The notes: generated by a model from the sequence alone, not told the origin. 64,000 nt of DNA from Haematococcus lacustris (GCA_030144725.1 JASKMD010000008.1:15798782-15862781), one strand, 5' to 3'. Positions 1-10,084 are shown, counted from the stretch's first letter. Program-made: numbers and translations.

Positions 1-1224
1 CCCGCCATTGTAACCTCACAGTTTGCGTCCTGCCGATGGCCCACGAGCTGAATGCTCACCGTAGTCGTGCCAGCTCTGCCAATATAGATGCGGTGAAGCG
101 TCCGACCAGCTCGACTACTGAACCATGCTTGCTTGCAATTGGCAGGCTTGTGAATCTTCAGATTTTTACATTCAGATTTTCAATGAAAATGAAAGTGTCA
201 AGCACAATGAGAGGAGCGTGGTATTAGCACTCGACTATCAGTACTGCCTACAGCAGGAGATGCATGACCAGACCAGAACCATTGCAGCCAGCAAGCACAG
301 CAGATCAAGATCAATAAGGAACAGTGCAAAATCAACGACAGTGGCGACAACTGTCTACATGACGGTGGCAGCCAAGAAATGTGCAGCAATGACCAATGCT
401 CAAGCCACGACCGCCGACTGGAACACACCTAGCCGCAGTGGGGTGGCAGCAACTTCAAACTCGCTGAGCTACATGGCATCAACACACAACTTCGATGGTC
501 CCCGCTCCCCGCTCCCCGCTCCCCGCTCCCCGCTCCCCGCTCGCCGCTCCCCGCCCATCCCATACACCACCCAACCATTACACATTACACCATGCTTAGC
601 CATGGAGGCGCTGCTACGAGGCAGGTTGTGCATGACGTGTACAGCCAATAAGTGCAGCCAAGACACAAGCAGCCAGGAGTCAGCCATGTGTGGCAAGTGA
701 AGCGTGGCTTCAGCAGCTAGGAGGTTGGTGCTATGGGGCAGTAACTGCAAGCACGCATCTTGTTGGCTGCAGGTGTGACAGTCACACTCCTGTACCTTGC
801 CCCCTACCCCTTCCCTTCCCTCCCCTGTCCCACCACCACCGCTTCCGAGTCTGCCAAAGAACCTACTTCCCCCCACCCCTCACCCCCACAACAAGACACA
901 CACCGCAACCCCTTCCCTACTGCACCCAACAGCCCTTGGCGCAGCAGCCTGGAGCGGGCAGGCTGGAGGGCGCTTGTAGTTACAACCAACTTCCCTCACT
1001 CCAACCATGCTATGCCTACACACCACACTGCCGCCACCACTGCCGCTGCCGGCTCTCTTATCCTTCTCCTTGTTCCCTGCAGCAGTTCTCCTCCTCCTTC
1101 TCTACCTCCTCACCTTACCCTGACTATGACGGACTGCTTGAGACTCCACAGCGGCAGCCAGGAGCGGCAGCCAGGAGCGGCAGCCAGGAGCGGCAGCCGT
1201 AGGGCATCCCATTCAGCTGCCATG
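1..1224 (+). repeat. Left arm of a ~1.2 kb inverted-repeat module
   Basis: This segment reappears in reverse complement at 23559-24750, nearly identical over its length. The main difference is the (GCTCCCC)n stretch, which is longer here (about 499-556) than in the right arm (about 24229-24252). Its last ~420 bases (from about 804) also recur in reverse at about 8865-9280, 12361-12779 and 15857-16276, always beside a GC-rich hexanucleotide array. The arm is already running at base 1, so it extends beyond the window. Open frames inside show no domain I recognise, and I treat the sequence as repeat DNA. Confidence 0.85.
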
Positions 1225-1625
1225 AGGGGCAGGGGCAGGGGCAGGGGCAGGGGCAGGGGCAGGGGCAGGGGCAGGGGCAGGGGCAGGGGCAGGGGCAGGG
1301 GCAGGGGCAGGGGCAGGGGCAGGGGCAGGGGCAGGGGCAGGGGCAGGGGCAGGGGCAGGGGCAGGGGCAGGGGCAGGGGCAGGGGCAGGGGCAGGGGCAG
1401 GGGCAGGGGCAGGGGCAGGGGCAGGGGCAGGGGCAGGGGCAGGGGCAGGGGCAGGGGCAGGGGCAGGGGCAGGGGCAGGGGCAGGGGCAGGGGCAGGGGC
1501 AGGGGCAGGGGCAGGGGCAGGGGCAGGGGCAGGGGCAGGGGCAGGGGCAGGGGCAGGGGCAGGGGCAGGGGCAGGGGCAGGGGCAGGGGCAGGGGCAGGG
1601 GCAGGGGCAGGGGCAGGGGCAGGGT
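1225..1625 (+). repeat. (GGGGCA)n hexanucleotide array
   Basis: About 67 essentially perfect GGGGCA units. Each unit has a run of four guanines, so this strand could form G-quadruplexes. The reading frames it creates encode Gly-Arg or Pro-Ala dipeptide repeats and are artefacts of the period. The same motif, as CCCCTG on the plus strand, recurs at 8068-8760, about 11915-12360, about 15435-15856 and 23288-23558. Confidence 0.97.
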
Positions 1626-1805
1626 TACAGTACAGCCAGGTACCCAGTATGCATGGCTGCAACTTTAGGGTTTTTGAACTGGCTGGGCTGATTAGCCAAT
1701 CAGGGTCACGACCAGGCCACTGGCCCAATACAACGCTAATCTCCAAGCCCTTGCGGGCACTACCTTATCCCTCGCGGACATTTTTACACCACCTGCAGGC
1801 ACACC

Positions 1806-2044
1806 CACTCCTACAAATTAATCCCTGCATTCTTCCCTGCACTTTTGACCAACCTTGTCCGATCGGACTGAAATTTTGATAGATGGTGTTTTGAAGAAAA
1901 TAAAACATATTGTTTTTTGAGAAAACTATTCAAAAAACAATATGTTTTATTTTCTGCAAAACATCATCTTTCAAAATTTCAGTCCGATCGGACAAGGTTG
2001 GTCAAAAGTGCAGGGAAGAATGCAGGGATTAATTTGTAGGAGTG
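1806..2044. repeat. 239-bp palindrome: 114-bp inverted arms, 11-bp loop
   Basis: The left arm (1806-1919) and right arm (1931-2044) are reverse complements with only a few mismatches, around an AT-rich loop. The outer parts contain GTCCGATCGGAC, itself a palindrome; the inner parts contain AT-rich AACATATTGTTTTTTG and its complement. The composition differs sharply from the GC-rich surroundings. It ends just where the LINE-like coding sequence begins. It may be a foldback or MITE-type element, or a structured end of the neighbouring element. I saw no clear target-site duplication. Confidence 0.9.
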
Positions 2045-2095
2045 CCGCTGCCAAAATACACCCTCAAGATAGCCAACGACAGTTCGGCCTTCAGC

Positions 2096-3193
2096 ATGGG
2101 CGCCTGTGTGGCCCAGGACGCCCACTTTGAGCACCCTGAGCTACCAGCCCCGGCTGCTACAAACACAACTGCTATCCACAATGACCTGCCAGCCAGGCAC
2201 AACCAACTGTTTGACACAGGGATGCAAGCCATCTATGTTGACATGCAGGCTGAAAAGAGACATGTAGCTCAGCTTTACTACCACCTGCCAGCCCTGGCTG
2301 TTGCAGCCTGGTACGACCAGCTAGCTGTAACTAAGATGCAAGCTTCTGATGCTGATATGGAGGCTGATATGGAGGGCAATGCTGCAAAGCCTTACCACCA
2401 CCTGCCAGCCCTGACTGTCATGCCCAATACCCTCTGTCACATCACCAACAACCACAACCCACATCACCACAACCCACATCACCAAGAACCACAACCCTCT
2501 GTTCACCAACAACTACAACCCACACACATTGGGACAACCATTAAACAACATAACAGGCTAATGAACATGCTCATGCTCTTTGTTCTATGCACGCACGTGC
2601 TGAACACACTATACCAACGCATAAGCCACCCCTTGCAGCCCACAATCAAGGATTCCAAACGTTGCTTTAGGAAACACAAGAAACTAATCGCCCGTATCGG
2701 AGCGACGGTTAGGACCACTTGTTACAATCTCATGGCAGGGATAGTCGGCACCCAAGCATCCTCCTGTGCCCTCTGCAAGCTGGCCGACAGGTTTTACCTC
2801 TCTACGCATGGAGCCAACAGCAGCCATCCTTACACAGTCAGCCAGTTTAACAGCACACTGCATGTCTACTGCACCTACCAGACAGCAGCCAACAGGAATG
2901 GAAGAGAAAATAGCCCATGCACCATGGACCCCTTCTCTGCCGCCCGGGCTGTCTACGTGGCCTGGCTCCTGCTAGCCGCTGGGGATGTTGAAGTTAACCC
3001 CGGCCCAGCCCACTGTGAGGAGCACTACTCAGGAGCCAACACTAACCCCCTTTATTTTGAAGTACAAATAGATCGCAATTGTCAAGCCCACTCCCTTAAC
3101 AATGCAGCTGGAAAGCATTGGGTGAAACCTAATGACCTCCACACTTTTTGGAAAGCCTGGCAAGATAGACTTTATGACGTAAGGCGTGGTTGA
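2096..3193 (+). CDS. LINE ORF with internal 2A-like sequence
   Basis: The frame is open from 2042; 2096 is the first ATG. The first ~270 residues are compositionally biased and carry imperfect ~40-residue repeats (HLPAL recurs) and a His/Asn/Gln-rich stretch, with no domain I recognise. A second ATG at 2924 lies in a strong context (CACCATGG). It begins a short hydrophobic leader (AVYVAWLLLA) that runs directly into GDVEVNPGP, the 2A recoding signature. The frame ends at TGA 3191-3193 and re-opens in the same frame at once, so that stop may be a mutation inside one longer ORF. The upstream part could be ORF1 or an unrelated leader; the 2924 start is the more convincing translation start. Confidence 0.6.
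   Translation: MGACVAQDAHFEHPELPAPAATNTTAIHNDLPARHNQLFDTGMQAIYVDMQAEKRHVAQLYYHLPALAVAAWYDQLAVTKMQASDADMEADMEGNAAKPYHHLPALTVMPNTLCHITNNHNPHHHNPHHQEPQPSVHQQLQPTHIGTTIKQHNRLMNMLMLFVLCTHVLNTLYQRISHPLQPTIKDSKRCFRKHKKLIARIGATVRTTCYNLMAGIVGTQASSCALCKLADRFYLSTHGANSSHPYTVSQFNSTLHVYCTYQTAANRNGRENSPCTMDPFSAARAVYVAWLLLAAGDVEVNPGPAHCEEHYSGANTNPLYFEVQIDRNCQAHSLNNAAGKHWVKPNDLHTFWKAWQDRLYDVRRG
2951..3007 (+). other. 2A-like ribosome-skipping sequence
   Basis: The translated segment is VYVAWLLLAAGDVEVNPGP. It matches the 2A consensus D(V/I)ExNPG|P, preceded by a hydrophobic helical stretch as in known 2A peptides. Skipping would separate the Gly encoded at 3002-3004 from the Pro at 3005-3007. 2A-like sequences are established in some non-LTR retrotransposons, including trypanosome L1Tc and echinoderm CR1-type elements. 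Activity here is inferred. Confidence 0.85.
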
Positions 3194-4644
3194 TTGCACG
3201 TGGCGACGGAGGTGCAGTTAGCGACGAGGTCATCCACCTCTACCTACCATCCACCTCTACCACTCGGCCTCACTCTTACAAGCGCCCAACTACACACCGC
3301 AGAGGACTGGAGCGACGACAAGTTTGACGCATTGTCGATAACGTATGCCACCCTTAACTTCTTATGTAAAACGAACGGTCACAGCATGGCAATTAGAAAA
3401 CTTGGCGGCCTTTGGAAGCTCCTAGACTCCAACAGCCCCAGTAAAGCAGCTATACCAATTCACGAGCTGTCGCCTCTCTACAAAACAACCTTCCACGAGA
3501 TATTCGTCATTGAACCAGACCCAGCAGCTACACCGACACAAACCATAGCCCCAAGACGAGAAGGTATATGCCACATCATCAGTCATAAGGAAGACAACAT
3601 ACCCAGGTACACATTGCCAAACCCACCCCAGACACTCCTTCCCCCATACATGGAGTGCCAGCATGATAACTGCTGTCTCGTACATGCCTTCAACATGGCC
3701 ATGGGAGTCAAGCTGATAGACCATCAAGCAGCCATCAGGCATTGTAAGAACCTGACGGACCACTTGCAACAACTAGCACAACAAGCCCGGGACATGGGGC
3801 TTGCAGTGAGAGCATTGCACACAAGCCATATCTACGACAAAGAAGGCAAGTTCTCATTAGACACACTGAACCACTACCTCCACCGCACACATCATAATAC
3901 CTATCTACACCCCGCCACCCAACCCCTCCCCCGAGGCAGCATCACACCCAGTAGGATCCTTGGTGCAATAAGAGACACAGGTGCAACATGCACAAGCGCA
4001 ATTATCCTCCTCTCATGCAGCGATGTGGCAGTGGCAAAGACATCGGCCATGCGACTGCCATAAGGTACACCTCACAAGGATGGCTCTGGCTAGACTCACT
4101 ACGCCACGCACCACAACCACTCAGCACGCCCCTTGACTGGCATCGCCTTCAGGGCAGCCTACTGACCATCACTGCAGGCAACGTAGCGCACACAACATTT
4201 GTCCGTAAAGAGATATGGATAGCAGACCCCCAGGCAGGCTACACACCTCAAGACCTAGCCGCACACCTTGCAGACCACACGACCCCCATAGACCTCACTA
4301 CCATGACAGAAGCACATCAGACCAGAGCGATGCCCACTTTAAATACCACCCTAAACCCTAGATCTAAGAGAACCAACCCCACGAACCCTACAACCAAACA
4401 TACCAAACGCAGACAGGCAGCCCCAGCCCCAGCCCCAGCCTCAGCCCCAGCCCCAGCCCCAGCCCCAGCCCCAGCCCCAGCCCCAGCCCCAGCCCCAGCC
4501 CCAGCCCCAGCCCTAGCCCCAGCCCCAGCCCTAGCCCCAGCCCCAGCCCAACCCCAGCCCCAGCCCTTCACCCCAACCCATCCCCACCCCAGGCAGCAGA
4601 GCCACCCCCCCTCAGCAAGCCCATGCAACAAGTGCCCCCCATGA
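3194..4644 (+). pseudogene. LINE cysteine-protease-like region (frameshifted)
   Basis: Two overlapping frames cover this part: 3194-4063, and 3988-4644 one frame over. The first has a Cys-His-type motif, HDNCCLVHAFNMAMG, resembling the nucleophile region of papain-fold deubiquitinases (Josephin or OTU-like). The second carries GHATAIR followed by GWLWLDSL, resembling the His and Asp/Asn part of the same fold. Because the two halves of one apparent domain lie in different frames, an indel near 4025-4050 is likely. The C-terminal part is a Pro/Ala linker made by CCAGCC repeats. The family assignment rests on motif resemblance only; no active site is proven. Confidence 0.5.
4423..4562 (+). repeat. 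Short imperfect (CCAGCC)n array
   Basis: A hexanucleotide array with occasional CCTAGC variants lies inside the LINE coding region and encodes a Pro/Ala-rich linker. The coding frame changes across or just after it, which fits replication slippage. The same motif has expanded massively at 5593-6429. Confidence 0.9.
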
Positions 4645-5592
4645 CAAAGAAGCGGCGCTCAGTCAGAGTTACCACCCACGACAACAACACCAAGCGCCAA
4701 ATTCGCATCACCAACTTCTTCTCCCCGAAGACTCCCTCAGAGCCAGGTCCCAAGCCCAGCACCAACCCCCACAACAATGCTTGTATAGGCCAGCCTGCCA
4801 TTACAACGGAACCAACAACCGCACTTGACCCCAAACCCATACCCATCCTCAGCAACCTCACAATCAGCACACTCAACACACAAGGCCTCTACACAAAGAG
4901 ACAAGACGTCATAGAGCTGATTCTGGACGACAACCCAGACATCCTAGTACTCACTGAGACCAAGATAGGCAGGAAGAGCAAGATGGCCCCAAGATGGCTG
5001 CAAACAATGTTACGTGACTACACTTGGTGGCACAGCCACCACCACACCGCAGGAACTATCCTAGCTGTCAAGCGCTCTATAGCTGTGGCAACCACAGCCA
5101 AAGCAGGCACCGCTGACACTGCTGGGAGACTGGTCACAGCCACCCTGCAGCCCACAAACTCCACGCCAGTCATCCTGATAGGTACCTACTGGCCATCAGG
5201 ACACAGCGCAGCAGCGTCCTCAGCCCGCCACGCCATGCAAGACACCATAACAACACTCCTAACCGCGCACAGATCACACCTCCCCCTACTGATAGGAGAC
5301 ATGAATGCCACCTGGCGGCCCAATGATAGGAGCAGCAACACCACCTAACCGCAGGACTTGGAGTAAAGGGCCTTCTTGCACTCCCAGAACCTGCAGCCAG
5401 TGCAACAAGAAGATAGAAAAGCCACACACAGGCAATGGAAGGAGGCAGACGAGACAGGCCAACCACAAAGTACTGACAGCCGCATTGATGACATCCTCAC
5501 ATGCAACAGCCCCGCAAAACCACGGCTGCTAGCCTGCGCAAGCAAATGGGGAGGCGGGCTCAGCGACCACCTACCCCTTACTATGGCCCTAG
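4623..5592 (+). pseudogene. LINE APE/EEP-type endonuclease domain (two stops)
   Basis: From about residue 80 the frame shows endonuclease/exonuclease/phosphatase hallmarks in order: ISTLNTQGL (metal-site Asn region), DILVLTETKI (catalytic Glu), LLIGDMNATW (Asp/Asn motif, 5295-5306), SRIDDILTC and GLSDHLPL (the catalytic SDH motif, 5562-5570). TAA codons at 5346 and 5364 fall between the GDMN and SDH motifs in the same frame, so the domain is complete but interrupted. The N-terminus is basic (KKRR) and carries a PIP-box-like motif. In LINEs this enzyme nicks target DNA to prime reverse transcription. The sequence after SDH is a satellite instead of a reverse transcriptase. Confidence 0.85.
4698..4721 (+). 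other. PIP-box-like motif (PCNA binding)
   Basis: The eight residues QIRITNFF fit the consensus Qxx(I/L/M)xx(F/Y)(F/Y) exactly. They are preceded by basic residues (TKR) and followed by SPK. A PIP box in human L1 ORF2p that binds PCNA is established. In this element the motif lies N-terminal to the endonuclease domain. PCNA binding is inferred from the motif alone. Confidence 0.5.
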
Positions 5593-6429
5593 ACAGCCCC
5601 AGCCCCAGCCCCAGCCCCAGCCCCAGCCCCAGCCCCAGCCCCAGCCCCAGCCCCAGCCCCAGCCCCAGCCCCAGCCCCAGCCCCAGCCCCAGCCCCAGCC
5701 CCAGCCCCAGCCCCAGCCCCAGCCCCAGCCCCAGCCCCAGCCCCAGCCCCAGCCCCAGCCCCAGCCCCAGCCCCAGCCCCAGCCCCAGCCCCAGCCCCAG
5801 CCCCAGCCCCAGCCCCAGCCCCAGCCCCAGCCCCAGCCCCAGCCCCAGCCCCAGCCCCAGCCCCAGCCCCAGCCCCAGCCCCAGCCCCAGCCCCAGCCCC
5901 AGCCCCAGCCCCAGCCCCAGCCCCAGCCCCAGCCCCAGCCCCAGCCCCAGCCCCAGCCCCAGCCCCAGCCCCAGCCCCAGCCCCAGCCCCAGCCCCAGCC
6001 CCAGCCCCAGCCCCAGCCCCAGCCCCAGCCCCAGCCCCAGCCCCAGCCCCAGCCCCAGCCCCAGCCCCAGCCCCAGCCCCAGCCCCAGCCCCAGCCCCAG
6101 CCCCAGCCCCAGCCCCAGCCCCAGCCCCAGCCCCAGCCCCAGCCCCAGCCCCAGCCCCAGCCCCAGCCCCAGCCCCAGCCCCAGCCCCAGCCCCAGCCCC
6201 AGCCCCAGCCCCAGCCCCAGCCCCAGCCCCAGCCCCAGCCCCAGCCCCAGCCCCAGCCCCAGCCCCAGCCCCAGCCCCAGCCCCAGCCCCCCAGCCCCAG
6301 CCCCAGCCCCAGCCCCAGCCCCAGCCCCAGCCCCAGCCCCAGCCCCAGCCCCAGCCCCAGCCCCAGCCCCAGCCCCAGCCCCAGCCCCAGCCCCAGCCCC
6401 AGCCCCAGCCCCAGCCCCAGCCCCAGCCC
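5593..6429 (+). repeat. 837-bp (CCAGCC)n array
   Basis: About 139 near-perfect CCAGCC units with one phase slip near 6290. It begins right after the LINE endonuclease SDH motif and stands where the reverse transcriptase should be. All frames are open (Pro-Ser, Pro-Gln, Pro-Ala and their complements), which follows from the hexamer and does not indicate a gene. Confidence 0.97.
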
Positions 6430-6876
6430 TGGTCCCAGCCCCAACACCAGCCCCTCCCCTCCTCCTCCCCCCACATTGCTGCGGCCAGTCCACCACCTCT
6501 CAGTCCATCCATATTCTATCCACCATCTACCATCTACCCACCATCTACCCATCATCTACCCAACATCATCTACCCAACATCTTCTATCATCTACCCACCT
6601 TCAACTGTGTATGAACGGATAGCCAAGGACGTAGCTTACCAGTGTAGCTAACCACGGTCTGTGATTGGGACACATTTGGGGTAAAATGTGGCTGCCCGCA
6701 TCGAATGACTCCGATGGCAATTCCAGTCTGACATATAACGCGCATTACCACATTGCAGCAAACGCAACAAACGTTGCAAATGATTGAGTTGATGGGTTGC
6801 CGTTGCATGAGGATTACCACCCCATATTGGGAACGCCTGAGTGTAATGGTTGGGTGGTGTATGGGATGGGCGGGGA
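6430..6876. other. Gene-free spacer with short CTACCCATCAT-like repeats
   Basis: About 6500-6600 is a run of imperfect CATCTACCCA repeats. The rest (6600-6876) shows no coding signature, and I recognise nothing in it. It ends in TGGTTGGGTGGTGTATGGGATG, which also occurs in the inverted-repeat module before its heptanucleotide stretch, so part of it may belong to that family. Confidence 0.6.
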
Positions 6877-8067
6877 GCGGCGAGAGGGGAGAGGGGAGCG
6901 GCGAGCGGCGAGCGGGGAGCGGGGAGCGGGGAGCGGGGAGCGGGGAGCGGGGAGCGGGGAGCGGGGAGCGGGGAGCGGGGAGCGGGGAGCGGGGAGCGGG
7001 GAGCGGGGAGCGGGGAGCGGGGAGCGGGGAGCGGGGAGCGGGGAGCGGGGAGCGGGGGAGCGGGGAGCGGGGAGCGGGGAGCGGGGAGCGGGGAGCGGGG
7101 AGCGGGGAGCGGGGAGCGGGGAGCGGGGAGCGGGGAGCGGGGAGCGGGGAGCGGGGAGCGGGGAGCGGGGAGCGGGGAGCGGGGAGCGGGGAGCGGGGAG
7201 CGGGGAGCGGGGAGCGGGGAGCGGGGAGCGGGGAGCGGGGAGCGGGGAGCGGGGTGAGGGAGCGGGGTGAGGGGAGCGGGGAGCGGGGAGAGGTGTGAGG
7301 GGAGAGGGGAGAGGGGGAGAGGGGAGAGGGGAGAGGGGAGAGGGGAGAGGGGAGAGGGGTGAGGGGAGAGGGGAGAGGGGAGAGGGGAGAGGGGAGAGGG
7401 AGAGGGGAGAGGGGAGAGGGGAGAGGGGAGAGGGGAGAGGGGAGAGGGGAGAGGGGAGAGGGGAGAGGGGAGAGGGGAGAGGGGAGAGGGGAGAGGGGAG
7501 AGGGGAGAGGGGAGAGGGGAGAGGGGAGAGGGGAGAGGGGAGAGGGAGAGGGGAGAGGGGAGAGGGGAGAGGGGAGAGGGGAGAGGGGAGAGGGGAGAGG
7601 GGAGAGGGGAGAGGGGAGAGGGGAGAGGGGAGAGGGGAGAGGGGAGAGGGGAGAGGGGAGAGGGGAGAGGGGAGAGGGGAGAGGGGAGAGGGAGAGGGGA
7701 GAGGGGAGAGGGGAGAGGGGAGAGGGAGAGGGAGAGGGGAGAGGGGAGAGGGGAGAGGGGAGAGGGGAGAGGGGAGAGGGGAGAGGGGAGAGGGGAGAGG
7801 GGAGAGGGAGAGGGGAGAGGGGAGAGGGGAGAGGGGAGCGGCGAGGGCGAGCGGCGAGCGGCGAGCGGCGAGCGGCGAGCGGCGAGCGGCGAGCGGCGAG
7901 CGGCGAGCGGCGCGGGCGCGGGCGAGCGGCGAGCGGCGAGCGGCGAGCGGCCGAGCGCGAGGAGCGGGGAGCGGGGAGCGGGGAGCGAGGGCGCGGGGCG
8001 AGGAGCGAGGAGCGGGGAGCGGGGAGCGGGGAGCGGGGAGCGGGGAGCGGGGAGCGGGGGAGTGTAA
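6877..8067 (+). repeat. Heptanucleotide satellite: (GAGCGGG)n, then (GAGAGGG)n, then mixed
   Basis: About 6890-7300 is mostly GAGCGGG, about 7300-7835 mostly GAGAGGG, and about 7836-8067 a mixture with GCGAGCG variants. The stepwise change of one base in the unit suggests successive expansion of variant repeats. Long Gly/Glu/Arg frames here are periodic artefacts. The strand is guanine-rich and could form G-quadruplexes. Confidence 0.95.
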
Positions 8068-8760
8068 CCCTGCCCCTGCCCCTGCCCCTGCCCCCTGCCC
8101 CTGCCCCTGCCCCTGCCCCCTGCCCCTGCCCCTGCCCCTGCCCCTGCCCCTGCCCCTGCCCCTGCCCCTGCCCCTGCCCCTGCCCCTGCCCCTGCCCCTG
8201 CCCCTGCCCTGCCCCTGCCCCTGCCCCTGCCCCTGCCCCTGCCCCTGCCCCTGCCCCTGCCCCTGCCCCTGCCCTGCCCCTGCCCCTGCCCCTGCCCCTG
8301 CCCCTGCCCCTGCCCCTGCCCCTGCCCCTGCCCCTGCCCCTGCCCCTGCCCCTGCCCCTGCCCCTGCCCCTGCCCCTGCCCCTGCCCCTGCCCCTGCCCC
8401 TGCCCCTGCCCCTGCCCCTGCCCCTGCCCCTGCCCTGCCCCTGCCCCTGCCCCTGCCCTGCCCCTGCCCCTGCCCCTGCCCCTGCCCCTGCCCCTGCCCC
8501 TGCCCTGCCCCTGCCCCTGCCCCTGCCCCTGCCCCTGCCCCTGCCCCTGCCCCTGCCCCTGCCCCTGCCCCTGCCCCTGCCCCTGCCCCTGCCCCTGCCC
8601 CTGCCCCTGCCCCTGCCCCTGCCCCTGCCCCTGCCCCTGCCCCTGCCCCTGCCCTGCCCCTGCCCCTGCCCCTGCCCCTGCCCCTGCCCCTGCCCCTGCC
8701 CCTGCCCCTGCCCCTGCCCCTGCCCCTGCCCCTGCCCCTGCCCCTGCCCCTGCCCCTGCC
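8068..8760 (+). repeat. (CCCTGC)n hexanucleotide array ending at the gap
   Basis: Near-perfect CCCCTG units with several one-base deletions (CCCTGCCCTG). The array runs into a block of N, so its true length is unknown. Confidence 0.97.
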
Positions 8761-8860
8761 NNNNNNNNNNNNNNNNNNNNNNNNNNNNNNNNNNNNNNNN
8801 NNNNNNNNNNNNNNNNNNNNNNNNNNNNNNNNNNNNNNNNNNNNNNNNNNNNNNNNNNNN
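8761..8860. other. Assembly gap of 100 N
   Basis: Exactly 100 N lie within a hexanucleotide array, the usual placeholder for a gap of unknown size. Order and copy number of repeats around it should be treated with caution. Confidence 0.99.
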
Positions 8861-10084
8861 CCCCTCATGGCAGCTGAATGGGATGCCCTACGGCTGCCGC
8901 TCCTGGCTGCCGCTCCTGGCTGCCGCTCCTGGCTGCCGCTGTGGAGTCTCAAGCAGTCCGTCATAGTCAGGGTAAGGTGAGGAGGTAGAGAAGGAGGAGG
9001 AGAACTGCTGCAGGGAACAAGGAGAAGGATAAGAGAGCCGGCAGCGGCAGTGGTGGCGGCAGTGTGGTGTGTAGGCATAGCATGGTTGGAGTGAGGGAAG
9101 TTGGTTGTAACTACAAGCGCCCTCCAGCCTGCCCGCTCCAGGCTGCTGCGCCAAGGGCTGTTGGGTGCAGTAGGGAAGGGGTTGCGGTGTGTGTCTTGTT
9201 GTGGGGGTGAGGGGTGGGGGGAAGTAGGTTCTTTGGCAGACTCGGAAGCGGTGGTGGTGGGACAGGGGAGGGAAGGGAAGGGGTCAGTTAGGTCTCCCGG
9301 TTACACATGGCACGTTTTTGGGTAACTTGAAGAAGACGAAAAAGGGAAACATGTCCCAAGTGGGCCCCGTCTGTTCCGCGTAGACCAGCTCGCCATCGCA
9401 CAGTGGAAGCGGGCTCACAGCGGCGATTCCGGTGCCGGCCAGGCAGGTGAGCCAGCCTGCTTGGGCGCACGTCAACGTTAGGCACATTGCGTAGCTGTTA
9501 GCTCTGCGCACGCCAAGCTGGGCCACTCAGTGCAATCGCCGCACAGCCAAGCAGCGGTTGCGGCAGGCGGTTGTAAATGGCTTGCACGCTGCAGGTGCGC
9601 AATGTCCGAAAGGGCTAGCTCCGCTATTAGAGGCTGAACCACTGTCAGCGGGGTGCCAGTTTGCCCAGGAATAGACACGCCAGCACCCAGGACTGGACGG
9701 GGACGTCGTGACCAGTCTCCACCGCGCGCGAGAACCCCGACGCAGCGTACCATTGAGCAGAAGTCAGACGGGCAACAGCCTGACCACTAACACTGCAGGG
9801 ACATGGACGGGCTGTAGTGCATGAGCAACAGAAGCAGCAGCAGGCTGTAGTGCACGAGCAGCAGTGCATGGGCAGCAGCAGCAACAGCAGCAGCAGGCTG
9901 TAGTGCACGAGCAGCAGCAACAGCAGGCTGTGGTGCACGAGCAGCAATGCATGGGCAGCAGCAGGCTATAGGTGTGTGGCAGTGCATGCTGCAAGTAGCA
10001 GCAGGCTGCAGGTGTGTCGCTTGAGAAGCTGAAGAGAGCGTCTTGAGGAGCTGAAGAGATGCTTGATCCAAAAGGAGCAGAGCA

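Larger units (their letters stand above)
2045..5592 (+). mobile_element. Degenerate non-LTR retrotransposon (LINE), 3' part missing
   Basis: In order the segment has a low-complexity His/Gln-rich region, a 2A-like sequence, a cysteine-protease-like region, a Pro/Ala-rich linker built on CCAGCC repeats, a PIP-box-like motif, and an APE/EEP-type endonuclease with its conserved motifs. This arrangement is that of LINE polyproteins, in which a reverse transcriptase normally follows the endonuclease. Here the sequence passes straight from the endonuclease SDH motif into an 837-bp CCAGCC array, and no reverse transcriptase is seen. Coding runs through all three frames (TGA at 3191, shifts near 4025-4050 and near 4423-4620, TAA at 5346 and 5364), so the copy is dead, or assembly errors in the repeats have broken it. 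Confidence 0.82.

Noticed and set aside
1213..1746. Long Pro-Ala or Gly-Arg open frames across the GGGGCA array
   Set aside because: A six-base unit without stop codons is open in every frame; there is no non-repeat domain on either side.
5376..6622. Several >300-codon Pro-Ser, Pro-Gln and Gly-Leu frames over the CCAGCC array
   Set aside because: Produced by the hexanucleotide period; only the short LINE endonuclease end at the left has real content.
6814..9078. Minus-strand 754-codon frame through heptanucleotide and hexanucleotide satellites and the N gap
   Set aside because: It is made of dipeptide and Ser/Pro/Leu periodic repeats and crosses an assembly gap.
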